Made by a program: the position numbers and the translations under genes. This document shows positions 35,717 through 46,865 of a stretch of 64,000 bases of DNA, one piece after another. Below the pieces are notes generated by a model. That model was given only the letters and a program-made list of their open reading frames with translations, was not told the DNA's origin and searched no databases. Origin of the DNA: Protopterus annectens. Lineage: Eukaryota; Chordata; Ceratodontiformes; Protopteridae. Numbering within the stretch: the stretch's first letter is position 1; each line of letters opens with the position of its first letter. Where the stretch lies: NCBI RefSeq assembly GCF_019279795.1, contig NC_056745.1, forward strand, positions 1,489,381,295 through 1,489,445,294, written 5' to 3'.

Positions 35717-35778
<62 letters not shown>
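35716..35778. repeat. (CA)n microsatellite
   Basis: An uninterrupted AC run of about 60 bp. Confidence 0.95.
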
Positions 35779-35789
35779 CCACGTAGTGC

Positions 35790-35935
35790 ATGTCTCTGGA
35801 ATATGAGAGGAAACAAAGTACCTGGAGAACACAGGAGTACATGCAGCCTTCACACAAAAGGCACTTCAGCTGAGAATCGAACCTGGGAATCTTTTAGTGT
35901 GATGCAATGATGTTACTCATTGCTTTACAGTGATA
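35790..35935 (-). repeat. partial tRNA-type SINE, reversed
   Basis: CTTCAGCTGAGAATCGAACCTGGGAATC contains a reversed B-box-like element (GAATCGAACC), preceded by CACACAAAAGGCAC, which corresponds to the GTGTGGA block of the DANA-like family. It is degenerate. Confidence 0.5.
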
Positions 35936-36740
35936 AAGACATTTACTTGCAGTACCCTGTTCATGGAGGGAGTCAAAAGAGATGCATTTTATTCAAGCAG
36001 CTGGTTATTGACGCTAAGCTATTTTAAATATCCACAATGGGTTGGTGGACATTTACTGTACCTTGTACCTTGTACCCACTAAGTGCCAGGGTAAACTTCA
36101 CTTCCCCCATGAGCATGAGCTGGATTATTTGGAGAACTGGAAAATGAATGATTAAATGTTCCAAATACTCAGCTGTGTATATATTTATTTATAATTTGTT
36201 TACCATGAATAGCACTGATTAACATGGACCAATTTCAGCTCAGCTAAGGAGAAGAAAAAACATTGCGAGAAAGTGAAGTAAACATCAAGTACAACATTAC
36301 CGACTGTGAGACTGAAGTAAAACAAAGCATGTAAATGAAACATATCAACAGTAAACACTGAGAAGTAAATGTTATATGGACTAAGTTAAGTACAGTTGCT
36401 GCAGACATTCATGGTATTAGTGACCTGATTTAAGGAAAGTGCCAGTGATTTGGATGAGCTATAGTCAGCCTGAGTGCAAAGAAGAAATAGATACAGGAGG
36501 AAGAGGGAACGGAAGACGTGAGGAAGGAGGGAATAAAATGGAAAGATGGGAAGGAGAGCGGTGACGAAAGTAGGAAGGCACATGGAGAGGATAAATCAGG
36601 TACCAGAGCAGCTCACAGGGACACTATACAAATGTAACAGAGTGGAACTAGATGGAATTTTCTTTTCTAGGCACTCATGTTTGGGAATTGATAGCTGCTA
36701 CCAATATGATTTACATCAAATATGTCCAGTTTACAGGATG

Positions 36741-37085
36741 GGTGGCCACAGTGGTGCAGCAGTTAGCATTGTCGCCTCACAGCAAGAGGTTCTCTGGTTC
36801 GATTCTCGGTTGGGATTCCTTCTGTGTGGAGTCTGCATGTCCTCCTTGTGGTCACGTGGGTTTCCTCCAAGTCTTCCAGTTTCCTCCCACATCCCAAAGA
36901 CATGCTGTAGGTGGATTTGACACACTAAATTCAACCTAGGTGTGAATGCGTGCATGCATGTGCCTTCTGTGGAAAGTTGGGTGCTGGGCTGGCAACTCAA
37001 CACTGTAAAACTTCACTACCAATCATTCTGCAGACCATTGTACTGCTGTGGCAACCCCTAACTGGGAAAATCCAAAAGCAGAAGA
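36741..37085 (+). repeat. DANA-like tRNA-derived SINE, long copy
   Basis: The head is GGTGGCCACAGTGGTGCAGC with TAGCATTGTCGCCTCACAGC and GGTTCGATTCTCGG (B box). The body has TTCTGTGTGGAGTCTGCATG, CACGTGGGTTTCCTCC and CCCAAAGACATGC. The tail is CTGCTGTGGCAACCCCTAAC then AAAAGCAGAAG. The order matches fish DANA-type SINEs as I know them. Confidence 0.8.
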
Positions 37086-37130
37086 AAGAAGGATCCATGC
37101 AGTGATATGTAGCTATTAATCCACATGTTT

Positions 37131-37353
37131 GTCTTTTTGGCTTTTCCCTGTTAGGGGTCACCACAGCGGAACTACGGTCCGCTAATGAATGGCAGTCGAT
37201 TTTTATGGTGTCAAGTTGCCAGCCCAATGCCCAACCTTCAGCGAAGGCACGCCCATTCATGCATTTCTTTCGAAGGCCACTCGACTGCGGGGAGGACATG
37301 TAGACTCCACACAGAAGGCACTCCAGCCGTGAATCGAACAGGAGAACCTCTTG

Positions 37354-37357
<4 letters not shown>
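37131..37357 (-). repeat. DANA-like SINE, reversed copy
   Basis: It starts TTTTGGCTTTTCCCTGTTAG with GGGGTCACCACAGCGGAACT (the reversed tail) and ends with GTAGACTCCACACAGAAGGC and CCGTGAATCGAACAGGAGAA (reversed head). Its tail faces the tail of the copy at 36741-37085 only about 45 bp away, forming a tail-to-tail pair. A (TA)n run follows at its head. Confidence 0.8.

Positions 37358-37430
<73 letters not shown>
37358..37430. repeat. (TA)n microsatellite
   Basis: An uninterrupted TA run of about 70 bp directly after the reversed SINE head. Confidence 0.95.
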
Positions 37431-37432
<2 letters not shown>

Positions 37433-38480
37433 AAGTTTTGCTCCCTACTTCATCCTAAAGCCTTCTTACGCAGTTGCCTCACATCCACCCTGAGTCTATC
37501 AGCTGCACATTCTCCCCCAGACTTTGTCTATTATTGCCAGGGCTGGTCACAGACCAAAGGGTATTCAGGAGGTCTCACCTTCAGCTGGAGAATTTTGTCT
37601 AGGGACTTACCCACTAATCCCTCATCTCAGTATGGTATCCATGACTGCATGCAAGGGCAAGTGTGCATTAATTAAATGGACTTTGAGAAGGTGCCTGACA
37701 CGGTGCTTCTCCTTTTCTGACTGTATAACATTTAGAATAATCTTACTCAATGACAACATCTTTCTGGTTTGGGGACTGTTATTCTTCCCACAGTGACAGT
37801 CTCACCAGTGGCTCACTAACTCTTATGGAAACATCAAGGTTAATGTTCGGGTCGGGCAATGCTATACCAACTAAGGCTGCTTTATCAGTACTGTTTGTAA
37901 ACTGCAGTCTCATAAGATACCTTTCACTCTTGCTGTGTTTGTACATAAGCCTATAGCTTTTGACATGGTTGTTAATTCTGCAGTCACCGATTATGGCCAT
38001 ACCATTACTTTGTCTTATTTTCCAAGGACAAACATGATATAGAATTAGCTTCAGACTGAATATTATTTTGTTAACTGGTTTCGCGGCTGAACGTCGTGGC
38101 CACATTTACTGATAATGAAAATGTTGTTACAGTAAAAGGCAGGAAGTACATGCAAGCATTGCAAATATTTTAACTCCAAACTTGTGCTGTACAAGTAAGA
38201 ATACCCTATACAAAAGCATGAAGTCACTGGAGGTTATTTCTTTATGCATTAGTAACTGTATTTAGAGCACAACCTAGCGCTGTTTACTGAATTTCCTGTT
38301 TGCACTTATTTTTAAAATCGTTTTTTTCTCAAAACTTGCATTTCATCTGTCTCTGGCCTAGCACTCTTGTGTGGGGTCATTTACTGCACTGTTATAACTT
38401 GTTGATATTTGTGAACCTCTGCTATCTCCGAAAAAAACAAAAAAAACAAAAAAAAAATCTTGCTTTTTTCCCACTTTTCT
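37431..38480. other. intergenic, nothing recognised
   Basis: No gene or identifiable repeat apart from an A-rich stretch near 38428-38459. Confidence 0.5.
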
Positions 38481-39004
38481 GAGATTTAAAAAAGTTCAGT
38501 TACAGGCTTGCTGTTCTTGAACTGTTTGTAAGTTTCTTGGAGGCCATTTTTTGCTTGGGCTAAAGGGAAGTCTCTCTGTTGATCAGTGGCAGTGAAAAAC
38601 ATTGAGCAACCAGCCTGCCCCTGTGGGAGTGGTTACTGACTTAAAACTGTAGTTTTATTGGCCATTTTGGGTCAATTCCTAACTCCTTCATCTTCCTCTC
38701 TTAAAACCCTCTTTTGCGCGGTTTTGCGCATTTTTGTGCATAGCGCAACAGTGGGCAGCACTGCCTAATTGGGTTTAAACTATTCCTGGCTCCACAAAGT
38801 CTGCTCTTCACTTTTTCCCTTAGAACTGCTCTATCTCTCAATTTAAACACCATATTCTCATTCTAAGGCCCTTCACTGGTCCAATTAAGTAATCCTACAA
38901 GTTAGCACTACTAAACCATAAGCACGACTTACTCTTATACTCTCTACGATTACCCTGTCCTCTATTGGTCCGTCTTAAACTCAGTTTCCCTATATTACTC
39001 TAGC

Positions 39005-39960
39005 ATGTCCAAAGGTCAGTCAATGGTTTCCTCTCCAGTCCAGCTGGTGAATCTGGGAATTTTGAGGCAATGTTACAACTGTCTCATGTACACAGACAAC
39101 CCTCTCCTCCTCCAAACAGGTTCAAATATATGTGAGAGATGCAACCATTTAGCGAAACTGGAGGCTGAGCTCTCTCATCTCAAAAATGGTGTAACCAGTC
39201 AGGAGGAGACGGTAACCTCACACAACACAATTCCAGTATCACATAGTTCTACCACATCAGCGAACCAAACACATAAATACACAAAAACATACTCGAAGGC
39301 TCTAAATAAAAATCTACCTAAGCAACAGAGACCTCCAAACCAGACATCCAAGCAAACGCTACCTCAAAACAAAACACGCACAACACATAGCCCACAAAGT
39401 CAGTGTGCCAAGCAGCCACAGCCCTTAAGGCTGAATAACACACTTGATACTCTTGCAATAGGTGACTCTATTGTCAGACACACTGACGTCCCACTCACCA
39501 GGCTGAATAAAGAGAGGGTCACGGTGAGCTGCCTGTCGGGTGCTAGGATCCGTCACATAATGCAAGCACTCAGGTTACTCCAAAGCAAATACAAATATGA
39601 CTCAGTCAATGTACATGCTGGTGTGAATGACCTGAGATGTACCTCCCTGGACTACATGAAAAGAGACATAGAGGAGCTCTCTGATCATGTAGCCCAGGCT
39701 GGTATGACCCTGACCTTGAGCAGCATCTTACCCTCACCTAGAATGATGCCACAGTACAAAGACAAAATGATCGATTTTAACAATTGGCTAAAATTTTGAT
39801 GTCATTCAAAGGGGATCCAGTGCCTGTCAGCCTGGGATGACATGCTCGACAAGCCATGTTGCTTCGCTAGGATCGGCTTGCACCGGTCACCACTGGGCTT
39901 TCGGATATTGGCAAAGGCTCTTGCCACCCCCATAGTGCCTTTTTTAGGCAAGGCTCAAAA
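39005..39960 (+). pseudogene. CR1 copy B ORF1, zinc-finger-like and esterase domains, frameshifted
   Basis: It starts MSKGQSMVSSP. A Cys pattern (QCYNC then ICERC) is followed by a short coiled-coil-like HLAKLEAELSHLKN, a Thr/Gln/Lys-rich linker, and the SGNH-hydrolase blocks AIGDSIVRH (Ser of GDS), GARIRHIM and VNVHAGVNDL (GxND). The first frame stops at 39797-39799 after FNNWLKF. The next frame continues with CLSAWDDMLD and GLHRSPLGFRILAKAL, which should hold the catalytic His; the Asp usual before GLH is not seen. CR1 ORF1 proteins bind RNA and form the retrotransposition particle. The role of the esterase is unsettled. Confidence 0.85.
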
Positions 39961-40008
39961 GTCAAACCCACCCCCATAGACAGCACAAGGAATAAGAAAC
40001 TAAGGGTA

Positions 40009-42840
40009 ATGCTGCTTAACGCCAGAAGTCTTAATCTCAAGATGCAAGCACTCAAAGCTCTCCTCAGTATGGAGAACATCGATATCTGTGCAGTGACAGA
40101 AACCTGGTTCAAGGCTCCAGAGAGCACCCCAGCACTACCAGGCTATACCTCATATCATGCTTTTCGGCTCCAAAACCCGGACCGAACCACAAAAGGAGGG
40201 GGAGTTTCCATATTTATCAAGGATATCTACACCTGCAGGTTAGTGGCATTGCACGAAGTATCAGAGACCATCCATGTGCAACTAACAGTGGGCAAGACTG
40301 CTTTTCAGTTTATAGCATCCTACAGACCACCCTCTCAAAGTCAGGAATCCCACTCGGCTTTCCTGAGAACATTGGAGAACATGAAGATCTCTTCGAACAC
40401 CATTATATTGGGTGACTTCAACTACCCAAACATTGACTGGGAGCACTACTCAAGCCCCAGCACCTTAGCCCAAAGGTTCCTGGAAATTATAAACTCAAAT
40501 GCTATGGAACAACTAGTCACCACTCCCACAAGAGGGGACAACATACTAGACCTGATCATTACCAACATGGAGACTGTATGCTCCACACCAGAAGTATATC
40601 CCTTATTGGTAAGATCAGACCATAAATTAGTTTCACTGGATGTCCACATCCCGACCCCACCCCCAGCCCAGAAAACCACAGTGAAAAACTTCTCAAAAGC
40701 AAACTTCTCACTTCTCAAAACTGAAGTGGAATCCTTCAAGGCCCCAGGGCCAGTGGAAACTACGACCCAAACTGCAGAATCCTATATAAACTTATTCTAT
40801 GGACATCTCCAGGAATGCATGGATCATGCTATCCCAAACAAAACCAAGACCCAATCATCCAAAGGCAGGCGTCCAGTCTGGTGGACCCCTGCCATAAATA
40901 AACTGTACAACAGAAGGAGGAAGCTACTACATGATAGAGCAAAATCCCTAATAGGGAAGGCATCTCTGATCAGTACTAGCAAAAAATTATGATCCCTCAT
41001 AAAATCCTCCAAGGCCAGCTTCGAGAGAAAAATTGCACAGGACACCAAAGACAATCATAAGGCTTTTTTCAGTTATGTTAGGAACCTGGGATGCAACTCC
41101 CAGACTTGTTCTGAGTTGATTCTAAATGACAAAAACCACACTGAACCCACAGACATTGCCAATATCCTGGCAGACAGGTTTAGTGCAAACTTCTCCACCC
41201 CCCCCCCCAAAGAGCAAGTATCTATCCCGGCAGAGGGCTGCCTCCCAAACATCTCTGATGCTCAGGTGAAGGCTGCCCTCTCCAAAGCAAAAAACACTGC
41301 TTCCATGGGACCAGATGGCATCCCACGTTGCATCCTATATGAACTCCAAGAGGAACTAATCCCTCAAATAAAACAGCTATACAATCTCAGCCTCACTACA
41401 GGATATGTGCCCACAGAATGGCGTACAGCAACAGTGGTCCCACTCCACAAGAGCCTCTATGGACCCTGGAAACTATCGCCTCATAAGCCTGACTAGCTTA
41501 GTCTGCAAGGCTATGGAGAGGATCATCATGGAGCTCATAAACAAAGACATTGGGGACCTACAGACACTAGATCCTACCCAGTTCGGCTTTGTCAAGGGCA
41601 GATCCTGCCTTTTGAACCTGGTTGACTTCTTTGAAACAGTCACCAAAGCCATAGATGAAGGGAAGGTAGTCCACACAGCCTATCTGGACCTTGCAAATGC
41701 ATTTGACACAATACCCCACTCAGGCATCATAGATAAGCTATCCAGCTTAAATATAAACCCCTATGTCACATGATGGGTCGCAAACTGGCTCAAAGACAGA
41801 ACCCACAGAGTGAGAGTTGCTGGAGCCATGTCAGACTCAAAACTGGTCACAAGTGGCATCCCACAGGGTTCTGTCCTGGGACCACTCTTGTTCGGTATAT
41901 ACTTTTCTGAGGTACAGGCAAACGTGGAAGGACTATGGCTCACCAAGTTTGCAGATGACTGCAAACTGGGTGCCATAATCGACTCTCCAGCTGACACAAA
42001 CATCCTTCAAAAGGTCTCACAGAGACAGATAACTGGTGCCAGTGCCATGGTTTAAAGCTAAATGCCAAAAAATGTATAGTCATACCCTTTGGCAAAAACA
42101 ATGTGCCCACAAATTACCACATAGGCGGAAACCCATTAAGTACAGAGAAAGTTATTAGGGACCTGAGGACCCAAGTTGATAGCAATCTCTCCTTTGAAAA
42201 CCACATTGCCAAAGTGGTTAGAAAGACCTTCTACATAGCCCACCTCATCATGAAGGGTTTCACATCTAGATCAAGAGAGGTAATCGTGCCTCTTTATTCA
42301 TCTTTCATCAGGCCCATCATGGAATACAATGCCCCTTTTGGGATGTACCTTACCCGACACCTCCAGCAATTAGAGAGACCCCAAAAGTATCTCACCAAGA
42401 GGATCAAGGGTCTCAAACAGATGCCATATGCTGCTCGGTTAAAAAAACTCCAGCTCTACTCAGTTGCATACTGCCTACTTCGAGGCGATCTATGCCTGAC
42501 ATACAAAGCTATGTCAAATCCAGAATTAATGGACATGCTCCACCTCAGTAAATCTAAATCCCTTAGAGCCACATGCTCGAGGGACTTGAAACTCAGCACA
42601 GAAATAAATAGAACTTGCTGGAGGGACAGGTTCATAACCCAGAGGCTCCCTTCGCTCTGGAATAGAATTTCAGTTCATGTGAGGCAGAGCACCTCACTGA
42701 ATCTCTACAAGAAGAATCTCAATAGGTGGATGGGGGATCGTAAGTTTGTCCCAGGGATTACTCCCATGTCACTATTAGACAGAGGCACAGTAAACAACCT
42801 TAAAAAGGGCACAGTATACTCAAATCAAGGGGTGGCGTAA
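40009..42840 (+). pseudogene. CR1 copy B ORF2 (AP endonuclease and reverse transcriptase), broken
   Basis: From MLLNARSLNLKMQALKALLS the apurinic-like endonuclease is complete: NARSL (Asn), AVTETWF (Glu), SYRPPS, GDFNYPNIDW (Asp and Asn) and VRSDHKLVS (Asp-His). A TGA at 40990-40992 replaces the Arg codon of copy A. The RT is spread over 41116-41496, 41405-41773, 41810-42055 and 42103-42840, with AYLDLANAFDTIPHSGIIDK, SGIPQGSVLGPLLF and catalytic FADD at 41948-41959. A C-run near 41201 and a deletion near 42035 correspond to damaged places in copy A. Confidence 0.88.
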
Positions 42841-43318
42841 GCCATACAGAATCGGGCTAGGCTTATAATTGCCCCAGGGCAGATAGCCTAGTATGAACCT
42901 ATGAACCTTTAGTAAAACTCACCTTGGTTCTCAGCTGTAGCCATCATGGGCCCGGCCATGCCCTCATTGGTGCTGGTCATGGGCACAGCCACCTCCTCCC
43001 TGGTGCTGGAAATAAACGGAAGTCAGTGGGCATGTGCCCTGTGCAAGTTGAGAGACAGTGAGATATATTGATAAGTCTGCTGGTACCAGAGGGACTTTCC
43101 CTGCTGATTTAGCCAGGTTTCCATAACATATGCGGAGACCTTTGTCAATACCAGCATTGATGCAGCAGTTATTATCAGCATACATTCAGCTGTTGAAACC
43201 AAGACCACCTCAACGTATATTTTGGTGTCACTTACACAGCTGCCATTGCAGACACCCTCAGACAGCCCAGTGGGATAGACTTGTGGCCTGTTTCTGTCAC
43301 TGTACATCATTTCCATTC

Positions 43319-43640
43319 CTATGTCAGCTCAGATAGCTCCTATGGTGTCTGATGTAAATGTTCTTCATGTTTCACTGGTGCAGTCCTGGCAGTCAGGATT
43401 TCCTGCTGTGAAATCCCTCGACTGGCCTAGGCTTGTGGATGCCTCAACCGATGTATATGTCAGCTCCAGCGTAGCTCCTATGCTGTCTGATGTAAATGTT
43501 GTTCATGTTTCACTGGTGCAGTCCTGACAGTTGGGATTTCCTGCTGTGAAATCCCTCGATGGGCCTAGGCCGGTGGATGACTCAGCCGATGTATATGTCA
43601 GCTCCAGCATAGCTCCTACGGCGTCTGATGTAAGTCTTCC
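43319..43640. repeat. 137-bp tandem repeat related to a DIRS terminus
   Basis: Units start ATGTCAGCTC at about 43320, 43457 and 43595, spacing 137-138 bp, 2.3 copies. Each full unit contains TTCATGTTTCACTGGTGCAG followed by TC and a CCTGCT-type stretch, which resembles the left end of DIRS copy 3 (59519 on: TTCTTCATGTTTCACTGATG). The array may have grown from a piece of DIRS end. Confidence 0.8.
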
Positions 43641-44569
43641 AGCTCCAACTCATCCTTTCCTTGCATCCGTGACTGGTTGTGTTGGTGCTGGGTCTAGCTG
43701 ATGGAACATTCATACAGAAGGTTCTTTTGCAGTCTTTATGAGTGGTCACTCAGTAAAACCAGCGAATTAAGATGCCCAAACAAGTCCAGAGTTCTGTACC
43801 TACAGGACAATCTACCACCAGGACAGTGTCCTGAGGAGTTCTCTTCAGTCATCCCTGCAGCCTTTGGTGGGTCAGCAGGCCCCAAAAATAACATCCTCGT
43901 CTATCTCAGAAGCCCTCGTTGACATTTAGTTATTTATTTTCTCTTATTCACATTTGATTAACATGAAAGTTCAACTGGATAGGAGCCCACTTTCAGCAGA
44001 GGATCAGGGAGAAAAGCTCCAAAGTATTACAAAACATTTTAAGAACAGTACTTTTGCAGTCTTTAAAAAATACAGTTTTGAACAGTTATACCAACTTAGA
44101 CATAATATGAAAACATTGGTTTAAAATATATATAAGTTGTATGAGAATTAATACAAACAGGAATTGCAATAAGGAGTGAGAGAAAAACCCACATGGTATT
44201 TTTAGAAAGAAACCCAGGGAAGAGAAATTGAGGGAATTAAGGAAGTGAGTAAAGTAGGGAGAGTAATGAGATATAAGGCATGAACAGGTATTTGTTCCCA
44301 TTTACTAATATCGTTTATTCTTGTGATGAGCAAGAACAGAAGCAGCTTTTGAATAGGAAGCCTTTCCGAGTGGTTTTGAAGGATGGGATGGAGGGTGTTG
44401 ACCTGACGGCTACAGGTAGAGTTCCAGGCCAAAGCAGCATAGTATGACTACAGACAATGCCTAGCAGACATGGTAGTTTTGTGGACAGACAGCAGTTTTT
44501 GACCACTGGATCATAATGACCAACTGCAGACATAGTTATGTAGAAAGTTATTTAGTGCTGGACAAGCGC
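43641..44569. other. intergenic, nothing recognised
   Basis: No gene or clear repeat. The open frame 43701-43922 has no recognisable domain. Confidence 0.5.
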
Positions 44570-44921
44570 GTCTATATTATCTTATCAAAGTTTCAGAATA
44601 TCGACTCTGATATGGTCGACACCATATCATAGAATTCTGAAACATCGAAAGATAAAAAAAAATGCCTAAAAACAAAAATAAATAAAAACTTACCTTTGCA
44701 AGCAGGGGGGCAAGCCCATCTGCACCCCCCATGTGGGAGGCTGTACCCAACACCCCCCCTACTTAAATATACCAACTCCGAGACCGCACTGCATTGAACT
44801 AAATGGTAATAACCCCTTACGGAGATTTCCGTTTAAATTTTAGATTTTTTTTGCTTTCGCTAATCTGGTGCCGACAATATCAGCTTCGATATTGTCAGCC
44901 TTCGACAACGTGAAGTAGACC
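44570..44921. mobile_element. MITE with long imperfect terminal inverted repeats
   Basis: The left end GTCTATATTATCTTATCAAA continues with AATATCGACTCTGATATGG. The reverse complement of the right end is GTCTACTTCACGTTGTCGAA with AATATCGAAGCTGATATTG, so the arms pair for roughly 100 bp with differences. The flanks GGACAAGCG and TGAACAAGTA suggest an imperfect 9-10 bp target duplication. The interior has a C-rich stretch and the inverted form of the GTAGTGCA-type motif shared with the MITEs at 17216 and 50276. Confidence 0.65.
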
Positions 44922-45149
44922 TGAACAAGTAGTTTGTTGCTGGATTATTTTATAGCTGGTATGAAGATGTGTACATGTTAGTTGATGGGGTAGTTCTAAC
45001 CAATTTTGGCTTTTTTGTGCTGTACAGTGGGGGGGGGTTCTGAAAGGGGTATGTGCTACAAATTTATCAGCTTTGTAATTAACATTGTTCAAGTTTTGAT
45101 TTCTGTGGTGCCTGTAGGTTAGTAAAGATTGAAGCACCATAAAGAAGTA

Positions 45150-46345
45150 CAAGGGGGGTGTGGCTAAGATGCCAAGCCGCTAGCAGCATAAAAGTTTTGC
45201 TCTGCCTCTTTCCTGCTTTTTTCTGGCAGCATTATTTATTCATAAATGAAAAACAATTGTCTTCAAAACATCCTTTATGTAACAGTAAACAAAATGTGAA
45301 GAGAATCCAGCAATAAATTCATCTTTTGAAGACTTTATGTTGATTTTATCCTGTCAGAGGTTTTTCCAGTCGAGTGTAACTATGAGTCATTTTAAAGCTT
45401 CCTGTCAAGAAAATGGAATGAAGAAGGAAGTACAGTTTGTTATATCCAGTAAGAAATATCAGTTAAAACAGACAAATTAGAGAGTAAAATGGACACTCTA
45501 AAACAAGAAAATAAAAAATAAATCGATCAAGAAACATACGGAGGAAATCACTTGCATGGAGGATCGTCTAAATGATGTAGATGGACAGCTAAATGAAAAT
45601 GAAACTCACAGTTGAATTTCTTCTGAAATAGAAACTCCCTTCTTCTGGAAAAGGTTGATGATCTTGAGAGCAGATCCAGAAGAAATAAGAAAAGAATATA
45701 CGGCGTGACGTCCCTGAGAAGGAAGAAGGAAACAACGTGTTGCAGTTTCTAAATGCTTGGATACCAAAAATATTGGACTTTTCTCTCAGAACTGAGAGAG
45801 CACATAGGTCTCTCTCTAATAATATTACAACAAAAATCTGTCTGCAGCAAGATCTATAATAGTCAAACTTCTTTCTACACAGAATAAAGACTTGGTCTTA
45901 AAAACTGCCCGCACTAACTCTCCAATAACTTTTAATGGGAAAACTATTAGATTTGATAATGATTATACAACTACAGTAATGTCCAAAAGAAAAGCTTATA
46001 TTCCCTTAATAAAAAGTCTAAAGAAATCAAACATTAAGACACAAATTCTATTCTCAGCAAAAATCTAAATTTTATTATATGATGGGCAAAAGTGTTTCAG
46101 TAACTGGATGAAGCCCTGGAATTTTCTCAAAGAAATAATCTTTTGGATAAACAGGAGGAAATGGATTGGTCTTTACTGAGCCTTAAAAGAAATGCAGTAA
46201 AAAATGGTTGGACAACAAAAACGTCAAAGGAAAGTAATAATGACTTCTTTCTCTATTTCTCGACTTGTATTGATTTTATAAAAAGTATGTCCTTTAGTAT
46301 AAATGCAGTGTTTCAGAAACTATGTAAGAGCTCCAAGTTGTAACA
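45150..46345 (+). mobile_element. L1/Tx1-like LINE, 5'UTR and decayed ORF1
   Basis: Starting near AAGGGGGGTGTGGCTAAGAT, a short leader precedes a Lys/Glu-rich, coiled-coil-like segment. Then comes DLESRSRRNKKRIYGV (about 45660-45710), the start of the L1-type ORF1 RNA-recognition domain, and in the following frame LQFLNAWIPKILDFSLRTER, AHRSLSNNITTK and NKDLVLKTARTNSPITFNGK. Frames are broken. The matching ORF2 piece may be the one at 50790. Confidence 0.75.
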
Positions 46346-46865
46346 GTTAAAACTTTTCTTTTTATTTTCGTGTATTAGTGAAACATTTTTGCCAACAAAG
46401 ATTCACTTAGTATAGCAATGTGTGTCTTCATAAATTGAAAACATTACATTGGATTCCTTCTGTGAGGTGTGGTGGAATAATATAGGAAAAAATAATCTCT
46501 AATATTTGTTAAACTTATAATGAATATTCACATGGTTGCTACTAATCTGTAATGTCTTTGAGTGGTACAGACTAAACTGAGAATGGACTTTGTTTCAATA
46601 ATAAAATAATAGACAGTTTTTATCTATGGCATATAATAATATTTTAAGAACAGTTTTTTTGTTCTTTAATTTGTTCTGACAAACTAGTTGAAATATTTAG
46701 ATATATTTCTTATGGAAGGCAATGGAAAGATTTTGCATTCTGTCTCTACATATGAGAGTATTTTTGTTATGAACTTTTAAAAGGGGGGATTAAGAGCACT
46801 GAAGTATGTTGAAAGTGCTTATATGTTGTAACATTAAAATGAATAGAAATAGCAATGGCTAAATA

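Larger units (their letters stand above)
38500..42908 (+). mobile_element. CR1 LINE copy B, nearly full length
   Basis: A 5' leader of about 500 bp (the exact start is uncertain) is followed by ORF1 with an esterase-like domain (39005 on), ORF2 with endonuclease and RT (40009-42840), and the tail TAGCCTAGTATGAACCTATGAACC at about 42885-42908. This two-ORF plan with an SGNH-type esterase in ORF1 and a short ATGAACCT-type 3' repeat is characteristic of CR1. Both ORFs carry stops and frameshifts, so it is no longer active. Confidence 0.9.
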
